A DNA stretch of 64,000 bases from Steroidobacter sp. (GCA_025929585.1 JAICPY010000006.1:18755-82754); one strand, 5' to 3'. Shown: positions 7,392 through 16,840, counted from the stretch's first letter. Numbers and translations: made by a program. Notes: a model not told the origin generated them from the letters alone.

Positions 7392-9116
7392 CTATCGCGC
7401 CAGCAGCATGATGATGATCACGAGGAGGAATATCAGCGCGAGTGCCCTCCAGAAGGCAACAGGATTGCGTTCCAGGATCGGTGGACGAGTCTTGCTTAGA
7501 TAAGTTGCATTCGGATGCCGCAGGTCATACATGAACTCGGAAAGCTCCTGATATCGCTTCTCGGGATCGGGGTGAGTCGCTTTCCTGAGCACCTCGTCGA
7601 TCCAAGCAGGGATTTCTCGATTCTCATCGAGCACTGAGCGATAGGTTAGCTTTCGTTGAGCGCTTCGCGTTCTTGCTTTGGGTACTTCGGCTCCGAAAGG
7701 CAACCTCCCGGAAAGCATCTGATAGGCGATAACGCCGAGCGACCAAATATCCGATCGGGTGCTCCCCGCCTCGCCGAGGAAATATTCCGGCGCCGTGTAC
7801 TGCGCGGTGCCCAACAAGCTGTGGCGTTGCGTGGCACTTTCGATCTCCATCACCCCTGCAACATAGGTGGACCCGAAATCGATGATCTTAACCGTGCCAC
7901 TACTGTCGATCATCACGTTATCGGGGCGCAGATCCTGATGCAGCATTTCGAGGCGATGTAACGCAAGCAGCCCTCTCGCGAGTTGCTCGATGATGCCGCG
8001 AACGGTTTCGAGCTGAGGCTTCGGATGATCGATCATCCATTGCGTCAAGGTTTGACCCTCGATGTACTCCATTACCGTGTAGAGAAAGTTTCGCTTGCGC
8101 CCTTGTGCACATGCTTTCAAGACGTGCGCGCTATTGATGCGCTGTGCAATCCAGTCTTCCATCAGGAATCGCTCGAGGTATGCCGGATCTCCGCGCAAAT
8201 CCGTGGAGGGAACCTTCAAGACGACGCGGTTCGAGCTCTCCTCATCGACCGCGAGATAAACATGGCTTCGACTGCTCGAATGCAGCTCTCGAACGATCTG
8301 ATAGCCATCGAACTTCACTCGCGCCGCTAGCTCGGGCGGAAAAGGCAATTCGTTTAGCTGCTGCTGAAACTCATTCACGTCCTGAGTCGGGACCTCTTCG
8401 ATCCGGACAATCTGCACTGTTAGATTGTCGTTGCTCCCTTGTGCATAGGCCTCCTGAACGATGATCCTTGCCGCGCCATCGAGATCGCTCGAGTGGTCCC
8501 TGATCGTCTGGAGAATGAATTGATCGTTGGCGAACTCGTAGACTCCGTCCGTTGCGAGCACAAACATGTCGCCCGGATCGACGCCTAGCTGCCGATAGTC
8601 GATTTCCAAGTGAGGATTGATGCCCACCGCGCGACTGAGATAGCTTTCCTCCTGCGATAGCCGGAGTCGATGATCGCTCGTCAGTTGCTCCATCGCATTC
8701 TCGTGCAAGCGATACACGCGGCTATCGCCGACGTGGAAGAGATGCGCAGTCGTCGACTTTAAAACGATGGCACTCAACGTGCAGACATAGCCGCGATCCT
8801 TGTCATAGCGAAACTGGCTTTGACGAGTTTGCGAGTGAAGCCATGAGTTGATGGCCATCAATACCCGCTGGGCGGACTTCTTGACGGACCATGCTTGTGA
8901 AGTGCAGTAGTAATCCTCCAGCAGCGCCTTCACGGTCGCTTCGCTCGCGATACGGCTCACACTGCTACTGCTGATGCCATCGGCAAGCGCAATTGCGATG
9001 CCTTTGGTACTCAGCTGCGGTTCCTTCGGGATGTAGGCGCCATAAAAATCTTGATTCGTTTCTTTTCGGCCTTTGTCGGAGTGTTGCCCCAAGGAGATTT
9101 TCAACTGCAAGGGCAT
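7392..9116 (-). CDS. Bifunctional PP2C-type phosphatase / serine-threonine protein kinase
   Basis: Two signalling enzymes are fused in 574 residues. Residues 1-240 are a PP2C phosphatase: the metal-binding Asp in ADG (45-47), GDS (130-132), TDG (189-191) and SNDN (228-231) are all present. Residues 270-530 are a Hanks-type kinase: Lys301 in VVLK, HQD at 393-395 with catalytic Asp395, Asn400, and DFG at 413-415. The His-Arg-Asp motif has Gln in place of Arg, which suggests a non-RD kinase not needing activation-loop phosphorylation. The C-terminus (about 552-573) is one transmembrane helix, so the catalytic parts face the cytoplasm. It lies 57 bases after a formate/nitrite-type channel gene on the same strand and is probably co-transcribed, pointing to control of that transport. 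Confidence 0.92.
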   Translation of the reverse strand: MPLQLKISLGQHSDKGRKETNQDFYGAYIPKEPQLSTKGIAIALADGISSSSVSRIASEATVKALLEDYYCTSQAWSVKKSAQRVLMAINSWLHSQTRQSQFRYDKDRGYVCTLSAIVLKSTTAHLFHVGDSRVYRLHENAMEQLTSDHRLRLSQEESYLSRAVGINPHLEIDYRQLGVDPGDMFVLATDGVYEFANDQFILQTIRDHSSDLDGAARIIVQEAYAQGSNDNLTVQIVRIEEVPTQDVNEFQQQLNELPFPPELAARVKFDGYQIVRELHSSSRSHVYLAVDEESSNRVVLKVPSTDLRGDPAYLERFLMEDWIAQRINSAHVLKACAQGRKRNFLYTVMEYIEGQTLTQWMIDHPKPQLETVRGIIEQLARGLLALHRLEMLHQDLRPDNVMIDSSGTVKIIDFGSTYVAGVMEIESATQRHSLLGTAQYTAPEYFLGEAGSTRSDIWSLGVIAYQMLSGRLPFGAEVPKARTRSAQRKLTYRSVLDENREIPAWIDEVLRKATHPDPEKRYQELSEFMYDLRHPNATYLSKTRPPILERNPVAFWRALALIFLLVIIIMLLAR

Positions 9117-9136
9117 CGGGCTATTCCTAGTGAGTA

Positions 9137-9164
9137 GAACCTCGGCCCGAAGGGGCCGAGGTTC
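9137..9164 (-). promoter_or_regulatory. Intercistronic stem-loop between channel and kinase genes
   Basis: A perfect 12-base stem (GAACCTCGGCCC with GGGCCGAGGTTC) closes a 4-base loop at 9149-9152. It lies wholly within the 57-base gap between the channel stop and the kinase start. No T-run follows on the transcribed strand, so it is more likely a transcript-stability or attenuation element than a full terminator. Confidence 0.7.
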
Positions 9165-9173
9165 CGCGGGACG

Positions 9174-9986
9174 CTATTTGAACGATCGCTTTGGCGCCGT
9201 CTTCAAGTGCGTCGAGTATAGCGTGAGCCCGGTGAAGGCCAGGCCGCCGACCAGGTTGCCGACTACCGTCGGAATCTCGTTCCACACCAGATAGTCCATT
9301 ACGGAAAAATTGCCGCCCATGATCAAAGCGGATGGGAACAGGAACATGTTGACAACGGAGTGCTCGAACGCCATCGCAAAGAACAACATGATCGGCATCC
9401 ACATCGCGATAACTTTTCCGCTGACCGTGGTCGAGATCATTGCGCCGACGACGCCTGCGGAGACCATCCAATTACACAGAACGCCTCTAATGAAGAGCGT
9501 AAGCATTCCAGCGGCCCCATATTCTTTGTAACCAATGGTTCGCGCTTCGCCGATCCCGGCAATCACTTTGCCTACCTCATTGGGTTCGTTGGAGAATCCG
9601 TTGGTGAAGACAATCGCCATCATCACCGCGACAGTGACCGCGCCTGCAAAATTACCTGTGAACACGAGGCCCCAATTCTTCAGGACGCCGCCGAGTGTCA
9701 CGCCCGGACGTTTGTCGATCAGCGCGAGGGGCGACAAAACGAGAACGCCGGTCAGCAGATCGAAGCCGAACAAATAGAGCATACAGACTCCGACTGGAAA
9801 CAGGATCGCGCCGACGATCGGAACGCCCGTCTGTTGGGTCACCGTGACGGCAAATACCGCCGCCAATGCGAGAATCGCTCCAGCCATATATGCGCGAATC
9901 AACGTGTCGCGCACGGACATGAAGATTTTCGACTCACCCGCATCGACCATCTTGGTCACGAACTCCGAGGGCGCCAAATAAGACAT
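9174..9986 (-). CDS. Formate/nitrite transporter (FNT) family channel
   Basis: The 270-residue protein has six hydrophobic segments and FNT family features: an N-terminal amphipathic helix (APSEFVTKMVDAGESK), the first half motif GVCMLYLFGFDLLTG, the conserved loop LKNWGLVFTGNFAGA, and the mirrored second half RGVLCNWMVSAGVV with FAMAFEHSVVNMF holding the conserved His and Asn. The family forms pentameric channels for formate, nitrite or hydrosulfide. The start is backed by GAGGA about 12 bases upstream. Its operon partner is the PP2C-kinase fusion. Nitrite is my preferred substrate because similar kinase-phosphatase proteins are found, from memory, near nitrate/nitrite assimilation genes; formate remains possible. 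No nitrate reductase is in the window. Confidence 0.9.
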   Translation of the reverse strand: MSYLAPSEFVTKMVDAGESKIFMSVRDTLIRAYMAGAILALAAVFAVTVTQQTGVPIVGAILFPVGVCMLYLFGFDLLTGVLVLSPLALIDKRPGVTLGGVLKNWGLVFTGNFAGAVTVAVMMAIVFTNGFSNEPNEVGKVIAGIGEARTIGYKEYGAAGMLTLFIRGVLCNWMVSAGVVGAMISTTVSGKVIAMWMPIMLFFAMAFEHSVVNMFLFPSALIMGGNFSVMDYLVWNEIPTVVGNLVGGLAFTGLTLYSTHLKTAPKRSFK

Positions 9987-10378
9987 GCTGTTCTATTCCT
10001 CTATGGTTGGGATCTAACGCAGAACGCCTCCTTCGGACTCGTGAGTGTCCGAGGCACGTTACTGCAGCAACACCGATGCTTTAGTGATCTCGGTTCACGA
10101 TGTGCGGTCGCGCGAGAACGCATGACCACCGATGCGGTAGAGATGCTTTCTTTACAGTCACGCCATCCCCCAAACCCGAGACGTCTAGAGCGTCGATCGC
10201 CAGCTATTGAAATGCTCTTTGTAGAGGCGGCTTCATTGCTGAAGTGCCGGCGATCGCGCTGAGAGAGGAAGCAAACGCTATGCCAGAAGCGCCGAACGTA
10301 TACATGCGCCGAAATAGCGCTGTTTTGGTAGCGGATAGACTGCGGCTGCGAGTTGGCTGGGCAGTCAGACGCGCTAAG
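9987..10378. other. Intergenic stretch before the FNT gene, nothing identified
   Basis: This stretch of about 390 bases lies upstream of the channel gene. Short open frames here are in the antisense of the channel or lack protein character. It must contain the promoter of the channel-kinase operon, but I cannot point to a convincing -35/-10 pair. Confidence 0.5.
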
Positions 10379-10411
10379 TTAGTGCGCGCCGGACATCTGG
10401 GCGCGCACTAA
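10379..10411 (-). terminator. Candidate hairpin terminator of the TPM-TPR gene
   Basis: A perfect 12-base stem (TTAGTGCGCGCC with GGCGCGCACTAA) closes a 9-base loop, 22 bases past the stop of the gene at 10434. There is no U-run after it, so intrinsic termination is plausible but not certain. Confidence 0.6.
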
Positions 10412-10433
10412 TGGGTCACGACAGATCCGCACT

Positions 10434-12452
10434 CTATTGCTTCACTGATCCCTGCAGTGACGTCCAGGGAAACGTGTCCACCCATTGGGTTCGGCATTGG
10501 CGCACTTGCGTGCCGACGCCGTGCCAGCAAGTGCGAAACACATAGCGCACATGTTGATGCCCTGTATCGACCGTAAAGCCCCAGTCTTTCTTGAAATACA
10601 CATGTTGGTTGGCGAGAAGCCGATGCTCGCCATGCGGGAAATTCCAGTATCCCTTGATATCGCCAAGTCCGCTTGCTGCTGCTGTCCCCACGCTGGTGAG
10701 CTTGACGCTCTCGATCTCGATCGCGCGATTGCTCCTGTTCTGCAGCGTGACTCCAAAATGGCTGTGATCGAATACCTTTGTCCCATTCACTTCGATGACA
10801 CCGCTCGCTTCAAAGTTGGGCACATTTGGATCGAAGAACAGCCACACTGGTTCTGCGCGGCGCAAGCCATCGTTTTCCAGAGCATCAATGGTTTGGGTCA
10901 CGTCCAGGGACTCTTCTGCGTTCCCTAGCCGCTGCGCCAACGTGCGCATTCTGCGCAGCGCTGGAAGGTCGTATGGGTTTTCATCAAGGGCCTTGCGCAC
11001 CCAGCGGCGTGCATTCTCGAAATCCTCGATCTCGTAATAGGCATCGGCCACGGACAACTCCACACCACTGCCGACGCCTTCCAGTAGTTCGATAGCGAGC
11101 TCAGGAAACCCCAAGTACGAAGCACGGTCACCGAAGAGCTGCAACATCAACGGATCCTTCGGTGCTGCGCGCCGAGCTTCTTCATACGCCAAGAAAGCTT
11201 GAGGAAAAACGAAACAGTCTCGAAACCAAATCTCTGCTCGATACAGAGAGGCCACCGCTTCCGACCGAGCTTCCAGTTTGGAGAGGAGCTGCTCGATCGA
11301 TCCATCGAAGAACCTGCCGCCAGCAATATCGTGGTAGCCGCCACGACCAAACTGCGCCAAGCCGAACGCGTAGGGTGTGTTGTTGTTGCGTAGGTAGTAG
11401 TTTCCTTCTCTGTCATAGAAAAGGTTCTTCCACGTTTCCACCAGGTCGACGCGCCATACTCCTTCGTCTCGCCTCAGCAGAATCGGCAGGAACCCGTGCG
11501 CTGGCTTCTTGCTCGTGACGACTGCGCGATCCTCCCGGATCAAGTACTCCAGCGGCATGGAAGCTTCGATTCTCTCCGCACGCTTGATCTCCTCGAAGGG
11601 CGCGAGCGGATAGTGTGCACGCATCAGACGGGATCCTTCGGTGAATAGGTCGAGAGATGGATCGCCAGCGAAATCTTGGGTCGCGCGCAAGAAAGCAGCT
11701 ACGGATTCTGCAACCTCGCTCGAGGGTCGGTACGACTCGCGCTCTGCGGCGGAAAGCTCGCGTTTGAAGTCGGCGTCCAACGGTACGGAGGACAACAAGC
11801 TCTTGGCACCCGCGCCGCTCGATGCGTATGACACGAATTCCTGATAGGTCGGATGATCCTTATAGCGATCGAACAACTGGAGATTGCCGATTGCCGCTGC
11901 CGCGTAGACGTGATCGCGCAGGTAGTGCAGTACATCCATGACGGCCATTCCCGCTGCGCCATACGATGCATAGGGTGCAAGCTGATCCCGAGCAATGCGA
12001 CCCATGTGCAGGTCGGTGAGCGCCCCCTCCAGAGAGTAACCTACTTGGATTCGAGCTTGCTTCAGCCTCGGATTGAGGATGATTAGCACGCCTCCAGTGG
12101 GGGCATCCAGTCCAATCCGTTTATGCTCGAAGATCGTATCGGATTGCGCCTCGATCGATCCGAGCTCGTCGTTCAGAGTTACGATTCGAAGATCGATCCC
12201 AAGATCTTCCTGAAACGCGTCTGCCATGCGCCCTAGACGCGGCCCAAATGGGCTCAGAATGCCTATCTCATCTTCAATGCGTGAATGCTGTGGGGTGGTG
12301 ACCGTCTTTGCGAGATGAGGCGCCGTCTGTGGATTCTGGTCTGCGACGGCAACTGATTGCGTCGCGGGGAGCTGTGCATCGAGATGCAATTTGAACGCCA
12401 GACCGCCCGATAGGAACAACAGGGCTAGTAACAAAAGTATTCGCAAACGCAT
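10434..12452 (-). CDS. TPM-domain protein with C-terminal TPR-like region, membrane-anchored or exported
   Basis: The 672-residue protein starts with a hydrophobic export segment (residues about 3-22). Residues about 58-190 resemble the TPM domain (YgcG/Psb32 type): IEDEIGILSPFGPRLGRMADAFQEDLGIDLRIVTL in outline, then the GGVLIILNPRLKQARIQVGYSLEGALTD block. The middle is not recognised. Residues about 415-530 read as tetratricopeptide-like helices (LQLFGDRASYLGFPELAIELLEG, DAYYEIEDFENARRWVRKAL). The last 120 residues look like a beta-rich domain. TPM domains are linked to photosystem repair in plants and to unknown envelope roles in bacteria. It is monocistronic by position. Confidence 0.75.
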   Translation of the reverse strand: MRLRILLLLALLFLSGGLAFKLHLDAQLPATQSVAVADQNPQTAPHLAKTVTTPQHSRIEDEIGILSPFGPRLGRMADAFQEDLGIDLRIVTLNDELGSIEAQSDTIFEHKRIGLDAPTGGVLIILNPRLKQARIQVGYSLEGALTDLHMGRIARDQLAPYASYGAAGMAVMDVLHYLRDHVYAAAAIGNLQLFDRYKDHPTYQEFVSYASSGAGAKSLLSSVPLDADFKRELSAAERESYRPSSEVAESVAAFLRATQDFAGDPSLDLFTEGSRLMRAHYPLAPFEEIKRAERIEASMPLEYLIREDRAVVTSKKPAHGFLPILLRRDEGVWRVDLVETWKNLFYDREGNYYLRNNNTPYAFGLAQFGRGGYHDIAGGRFFDGSIEQLLSKLEARSEAVASLYRAEIWFRDCFVFPQAFLAYEEARRAAPKDPLMLQLFGDRASYLGFPELAIELLEGVGSGVELSVADAYYEIEDFENARRWVRKALDENPYDLPALRRMRTLAQRLGNAEESLDVTQTIDALENDGLRRAEPVWLFFDPNVPNFEASGVIEVNGTKVFDHSHFGVTLQNRSNRAIEIESVKLTSVGTAAASGLGDIKGYWNFPHGEHRLLANQHVYFKKDWGFTVDTGHQHVRYVFRTCWHGVGTQVRQCRTQWVDTFPWTSLQGSVKQ

Positions 12453-12654
12453 GGTATTCCCTGCCCACTGTCGCGCGGGCCTACGCCTTCACACCGGAGC
12501 GAATCGTGAAGGCGACTAGCGATGAGCGAACGTCGGTTTCGTCACACTTCTGCTATCTAAATGATGCTCAGGAGAGATTAGCTGCCTCGGCTGCGTCATC
12601 GAGGGTACCGGCCATGCTCCGGCGAATGCTTAGATCCGCATTCGCATGAGACAG

Positions 12655-14457
12655 TCAACTCAGCGTCGCTTCCTTGGTCCAACGAGGAGGCTCGGCGGTG
12701 AATGTCATCGTTTGATTCTGTACAGGGTGTGTGAAAGTGAGCTCCCACGCATGCAAGCAAAGAGGTGCCGCATCCACATCGAGTGTCTGACTTTCTCCGA
12801 GAACATTGCCGATCAAATACGCCGGATCGCCACAGACCGGCAATCCGAGATGCCACAGATGCACGCGGATCTGATTCGTTCGTCCTGTCAGTGGCCGTGC
12901 TTCCAATAACGTCGTGCCGTCTGCAAAACGCTGCAGAACCTTGAATTCCGTTCGTGCTCGCTGACCTGAGATTTCATCGACGATTCGTGAGCCGAGCTTG
13001 TGCGCTTCGACACTGATCGCAGCGTCGCATGCAAACTCATCCTGCGCGGGATTGCCTTGAACGCGTACCAAGTAGCGCTTTTGAACTTCGCCACGCGCGA
13101 ACTGAGGCTGAATTAACCCGGCGAAATGTCTGGTGCGCGCAACGACCACGACACCAGTCGTGTTCGCGTCCAATCGGTGCGAAGGCGCCGGCTTCTGCGG
13201 CCGATACAGCGCATCGAGAACGTATTTGAGCGTGTTGCGATAAAAGCGCCCTGCTCCATGCATCGGAAGCGGCGCGGGCTTGTTCAACACGATCAACGCT
13301 TCATCCTCGTGCAGGATCTCGATCCGCATGTTGACGTCAGGCTCGATGACGCTGGGCAGCTTATGCAGGAATCGCTCGCCGCTTCGGACGATATGGTTGG
13401 CAGGTACCGGTACTCTTTCTGAGCTCAAAACCAAGCCGTGCGCGCAGCGTCGCTCCCATTCTTCGACAGGAATATGGCGCACGACGCGGCTCAGTGCATC
13501 GATCAACCTCTGGCCGTCGCACTCGGCGGGCACGTTGATCGGCTTGAAGTGATCGTGCGGCACGCTGCCCGGCAGCGGTACGATCAGCTCGCGCATCTCC
13601 TGATGGCGACGAGCAATCGTTGCCGCCATCTGCTCAGCCGGCGTCTTGAAGCAGTACGGACAACTCTTTCCAGGAACGAATCGCTCGTGCTGCTGCTCCT
13701 GCGGTGTCAGTGGACTACGACAATTCAAGCACTGCACGGAGCGGGTCTGATGCAGGCTAGGATCGAGCCCGGTCCGCTGATCGAACACGAAACATTCGCC
13801 GTCATAGTGCGCCCCGCCGCACTCCTCGAAGTACTTGAGAATGCCGCCTTCGAGCTGAAAGACATTCTTGAAGCCCACGCTCTCCATGAAGGGACCAGCC
13901 TTCTCGCAGCGAATGCCGCCGGTGCAGAACATGACCAGTGGTCGTTCTTTGAGCTCCGGCGATAGCTTGCTGACTGCTTCGGGAAATTCGCGGAAGTGAT
14001 CGACGCCGATCGGCAATGCGTGCTTGAACGTCCCGAGCTTCACTTCGTAGTTGTTGCGAGTATCCAGCAACGTGATCTCGCGCCCTTCGTCGAGCCAGCG
14101 CTTGAGCTCCTTCGGCGGTAACTTAGGCGAGGTCCGGCGCGCCGGTTCGATGCCTTCGATACCGAACGCAATGATCTCCTTCTTCAAACGCACGAGCATG
14201 CGACGAAACGGCTGATGATCCGTTTCCGAGTACTTCGCTTGCAAATCCTCGAGCCCCGGCCAGCTGCGGAACTCCTCGAGCAACGACTCGATGCGCGGCG
14301 CATCTCCAGCAACGAATAGATTGATGCCCTCCGGGCTCAGAAGAATGGTGCCTTTGAGATCCCATTCCTTACAGCGCGCTTGCAGATGCGCTCGCTTCAG
14401 CTTCAGGTCCGACAGCGGTAGGAATCTGTATGCAGCAATATTGATCGTGGGCTTCAT
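12655..14457 (-). CDS. Fusion of TrhO-type tRNA uridine-34 hydroxylase and RluA-family pseudouridine synthase
   Basis: Residues 1-275 match the rhodanese-like TrhO/UPF0176 family. The active-site Cys178 is in FCTGGIRCEKA, and a C-terminal zinc-ribbon-like Cys set follows (C243xxC246, C266xxC269). TrhO makes 5-hydroxyuridine at position 34 of some tRNAs. Residues about 310-600 match RluA-type pseudouridine synthases, with the catalytic Asp430 in HRLDANTTG and the later RTNQIRVHLWHLGLPVCGDP block. Both catalytic halves look intact, so one protein may modify RNA in two ways. The ATG at 14457 fits the usual TrhO N-terminus. No frameshift is needed to join them. Which uridine the second half converts is unknown. 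Confidence 0.9.
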   Translation of the reverse strand: MKPTINIAAYRFLPLSDLKLKRAHLQARCKEWDLKGTILLSPEGINLFVAGDAPRIESLLEEFRSWPGLEDLQAKYSETDHQPFRRMLVRLKKEIIAFGIEGIEPARRTSPKLPPKELKRWLDEGREITLLDTRNNYEVKLGTFKHALPIGVDHFREFPEAVSKLSPELKERPLVMFCTGGIRCEKAGPFMESVGFKNVFQLEGGILKYFEECGGAHYDGECFVFDQRTGLDPSLHQTRSVQCLNCRSPLTPQEQQHERFVPGKSCPYCFKTPAEQMAATIARRHQEMRELIVPLPGSVPHDHFKPINVPAECDGQRLIDALSRVVRHIPVEEWERRCAHGLVLSSERVPVPANHIVRSGERFLHKLPSVIEPDVNMRIEILHEDEALIVLNKPAPLPMHGAGRFYRNTLKYVLDALYRPQKPAPSHRLDANTTGVVVVARTRHFAGLIQPQFARGEVQKRYLVRVQGNPAQDEFACDAAISVEAHKLGSRIVDEISGQRARTEFKVLQRFADGTTLLEARPLTGRTNQIRVHLWHLGLPVCGDPAYLIGNVLGESQTLDVDAAPLCLHAWELTFTHPVQNQTMTFTAEPPRWTKEATLS

Positions 14458-14592
14458 CAGTAAACCGGGCCGGGGACGCTCATTCGTACGAAAAGGCCGG
14501 CATTCTATTGTGGTTCGGCTGACACAGCTATCAACCAGATCCCCAAAACGGCCGAATGCTCCAAAGGTACGCCATCGTTTGGATTCGGCCCG

Positions 14593-15918
14593 CTATTCAC
14601 CACCCCAATGCGCAGTGGGAGTTTCGACAGCGCTCTGTGACTTGAAGACCTCCCCGCCCTTCATCACGAACTCCACGTTCTCGAGGACGCGAATATCTGC
14701 GAGCGGGTCGCCCCGCACGGCAATGAGATCCGCATACTGATCAACGGCGATCGCGCCTAGCTCGTGCTTCATTCCCAATGCATCCGCGCCATTGATAGTC
14801 GCCGCTTGGATCGCTTGCATGGGAGTCATCCCGTAGCGAATCATGATCGCGAGTTGCTTCGGGCTATCCCCGTGGCGATGCACGCCGGTGTCCGTGCCCA
14901 TCGTTAGTTTGATGCCAAGGTCCACCGCTTTGCGAAAACTCTCGCGCTGAATTTCGGCGATCTCACGATCTTTGCGCAGGAATTCTTCGAGCTCGCCGCG
15001 CTTCGGTCCCTCGCGCTGCGTATATTCGGTATTGTAAATATCCATAGACAAGTAGGTACCAGCTTGCTTTGCGAGCTTCAGTCCCTCAGCGTCGATCAAG
15101 CTTGCGTGTTCAACGGTATCCACACCTGCGCGAATCGCGACTTTGATGCCATCGGCGCCATGCGCATGTACGGCCACTTTGCGTCCGTGCATATGTGCTT
15201 CGTCGACCAATGCCTCCACTTCCGCTGCCGTGTATTGTTGGCCACCGACTTTTGTGCCTTTCGAGAACACCCCGCCCGTTCCGCAGTATTTGATCAGATC
15301 GGCACCGTACTTCACGTTGCGCCGAACCGCGCGACGAACACCCTCGATGCCATCGGCGACCCCGTCGGATGAATGTGCGAACTCGGGTGCCAACATGTTG
15401 TCATCGCAGTGTCCGCCGGTAATGCCAAGCGAAGGACCTGCGACGAACATGCGAGGTCCTGGCACATCGCCCGCATTGATTGCATCTCGAAGCGCAACAT
15501 CCGTAAAGCCTTCAGCGCCGACATCTCGAATCGTGGTCACCCCGGCGAGCAATGTCTTACGCGCGTTGGCAGCGCCAATCAGTGCCACCCGCGGCAAAGA
15601 CAAACCGTATGCGTGATATGGAGGAAGCTCTGGATCGACCGTCACGTGAGTGTGGGTGTCGATCAGGCCGGGCAGTACCGTATACGAGGAGAGATCGATG
15701 ATCTGCGCGCCACTCGGCAACGGCACCTCTTCAGCCGATCCCACCGCCTGGATGCGATCGTTGCGAATCACAATGATCTGATTCTCCAAGATGCGTCCGC
15801 TATTCACATCGACCATTCGACCGGCTCGAAGGACACGAATTGTGGCGGCTTCGGACGCATGTGATGCCGATGCGAGCAAGGCGCTCGTTGCGACGAGAGC
15901 AAAGAGGATCGAGTGCAT
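14593..15918 (-). CDS. Exported metal-dependent amidohydrolase
   Basis: The protein (441 residues from the ATG at 15918) starts with a signal peptide (MHSILFALVATSALLASASHA). It has the amidohydrolase superfamily layout: GLIDTHTHV with the HxH metal ligands, KYGADLIKY carrying the bridging Lys region, VAVHAHGADG and TVEHASLID with further His ligands, and GTDTG with the last Asp. This pattern fits the imidazolonepropionase/Xaa-Pro dipeptidase-like branch, whose exported members hydrolyse dipeptides or related amides. I prefer the start at 15918 over 15951 because a GGAG lies nine bases upstream and the signal peptide then begins properly. Substrate cannot be assigned. Confidence 0.88.
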   Translation of the reverse strand: MHSILFALVATSALLASASHASEAATIRVLRAGRMVDVNSGRILENQIIVIRNDRIQAVGSAEEVPLPSGAQIIDLSSYTVLPGLIDTHTHVTVDPELPPYHAYGLSLPRVALIGAANARKTLLAGVTTIRDVGAEGFTDVALRDAINAGDVPGPRMFVAGPSLGITGGHCDDNMLAPEFAHSSDGVADGIEGVRRAVRRNVKYGADLIKYCGTGGVFSKGTKVGGQQYTAAEVEALVDEAHMHGRKVAVHAHGADGIKVAIRAGVDTVEHASLIDAEGLKLAKQAGTYLSMDIYNTEYTQREGPKRGELEEFLRKDREIAEIQRESFRKAVDLGIKLTMGTDTGVHRHGDSPKQLAIMIRYGMTPMQAIQAATINGADALGMKHELGAIAVDQYADLIAVRGDPLADIRVLENVEFVMKGGEVFKSQSAVETPTAHWGGE

Positions 15919-15986
15919 GCTACGAGACTCCGTACGAGGTGCTGCGATCATACTTGAGCTCTGCGGTACGCACGTATCGGCGTCGA

Positions 15987-16385
15987 TCAGGGGCTTTGGA
16001 TGTCACCATCCACATAGAGCCACCTTCCACTCTCCAGGACGAAGCGGCTGCGTTCATGCAGGCGCCGGGCTGAAGCACCCCCGATACGATAACGTGCGAC
16101 GAACTCCACCTCTGCGGATGTTTCGCTCGTCGAGCGAGCGTCGAGTATTCGTAACCCTAGCCACTTTTGAAAGCGGTCGAACTCGCAGGATGGCGGGCGT
16201 GTATCCGGGTGCCAAGTGTCGAGTAGGTAGCGTTCGTTGCACATCACGAAGGCGCAATAGCGCGATCGCATCAATGCTTGTGCGCTCGTTGCGGATTCAC
16301 CCGCATGCAAACGAGCACAGCATGCCTGGTACGATAGATTCGATCCGCAAGGGCATTGAATGTTCGCATTCACCACTGCAGTCAA
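15987..16385 (-). CDS. ychJ: YchJ family protein with SEC-C zinc motif
   Basis: The protein of about 130 residues has the SEC-C motif CPCGSNLSYQACCARLH at its N-terminus, RSRYCAFVMCNERYLLDTWHP in the centre, and a C-terminal beta-rich half ending RFVLESGRWLYVDGD, as in YchJ/UPF0225 proteins. Function is unknown; the N-terminal motif binds zinc. The first codon is uncertain: TTG at 16385 and GTG at 16373 are both possible, since no ATG precedes the motif. It is divergent from the ArsC-like gene with about 100 bases between. Confidence 0.88.
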   Translation of the reverse strand: MTAVVNANIQCPCGSNLSYQACCARLHAGESATSAQALMRSRYCAFVMCNERYLLDTWHPDTRPPSCEFDRFQKWLGLRILDARSTSETSAEVEFVARYRIGGASARRLHERSRFVLESGRWLYVDGDIQSP

Positions 16386-16489
16386 CTACGCGCGAATCTT
16401 CGATGCAAGCTCAGATGCTCTTTGCGACCCGGATAGCTCGAGCGCGATACTAGCTTCCCGAGTGCATGAAACGCAGCAGGAAACTTGCC

Positions 16490-16840
16490 ATGGCCACGTT
16501 CACCATCTACCACAATCCACGATGCAGCAAGAGCCGCGCAACCCTCGCGCTGCTGCAAGAGCACGGCATCGAGCCACGCGTGGTCGAATACCTGAAAGCT
16601 CCGCCAAGCGCAGCAGAGCTCAAGAAGATACTTGGGTATCTAGACATGAAGCCTGAGCAGCTGGTACGTAAGAGCGAGGAGATCTACAAGGCGAACTTCG
16701 CGCGCAAAACGCTGACGGACACACAGTGGATCGACGCGATGGTCGCGCATCCGATACTCATCGAACGACCGATCGTGGTCAGCGATCGAAAGGCCGTTCT
16801 GGGTCGCCCACCTGAAAATGTGCTGGCGCTTCTGGAATAA
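16490..16840 (+). CDS. ArsC-family (glutaredoxin-dependent) reductase
   Basis: From the ATG at 16490 the 116-residue product begins MATFTIYHNPRCSKSR, placing the nucleophilic Cys at position 12 as in glutaredoxin-linked arsenate reductases. It ends HPILIERPIVVSDRKAVLGRPPENV, where the anion-binding Arg residues lie. An AGGAA stretch lies nine bases upstream; an in-frame ATG at 16466 would add eight basic residues. No arsenic efflux genes are nearby, so it may be a housekeeping ArsC homologue rather than part of an ars operon. Cytochrome c follows on the same strand after about 80 bases. Confidence 0.88.
   Translation: MATFTIYHNPRCSKSRATLALLQEHGIEPRVVEYLKAPPSAAELKKILGYLDMKPEQLVRKSEEIYKANFARKTLTDTQWIDAMVAHPILIERPIVVSDRKAVLGRPPENVLALLE

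Noticed and set aside
16490..16840. Arsenic resistance operon
   Set aside because: Only an ArsC-like gene is present; there is no arsR, arsB or acr3 next to it, and the neighbours are unrelated.
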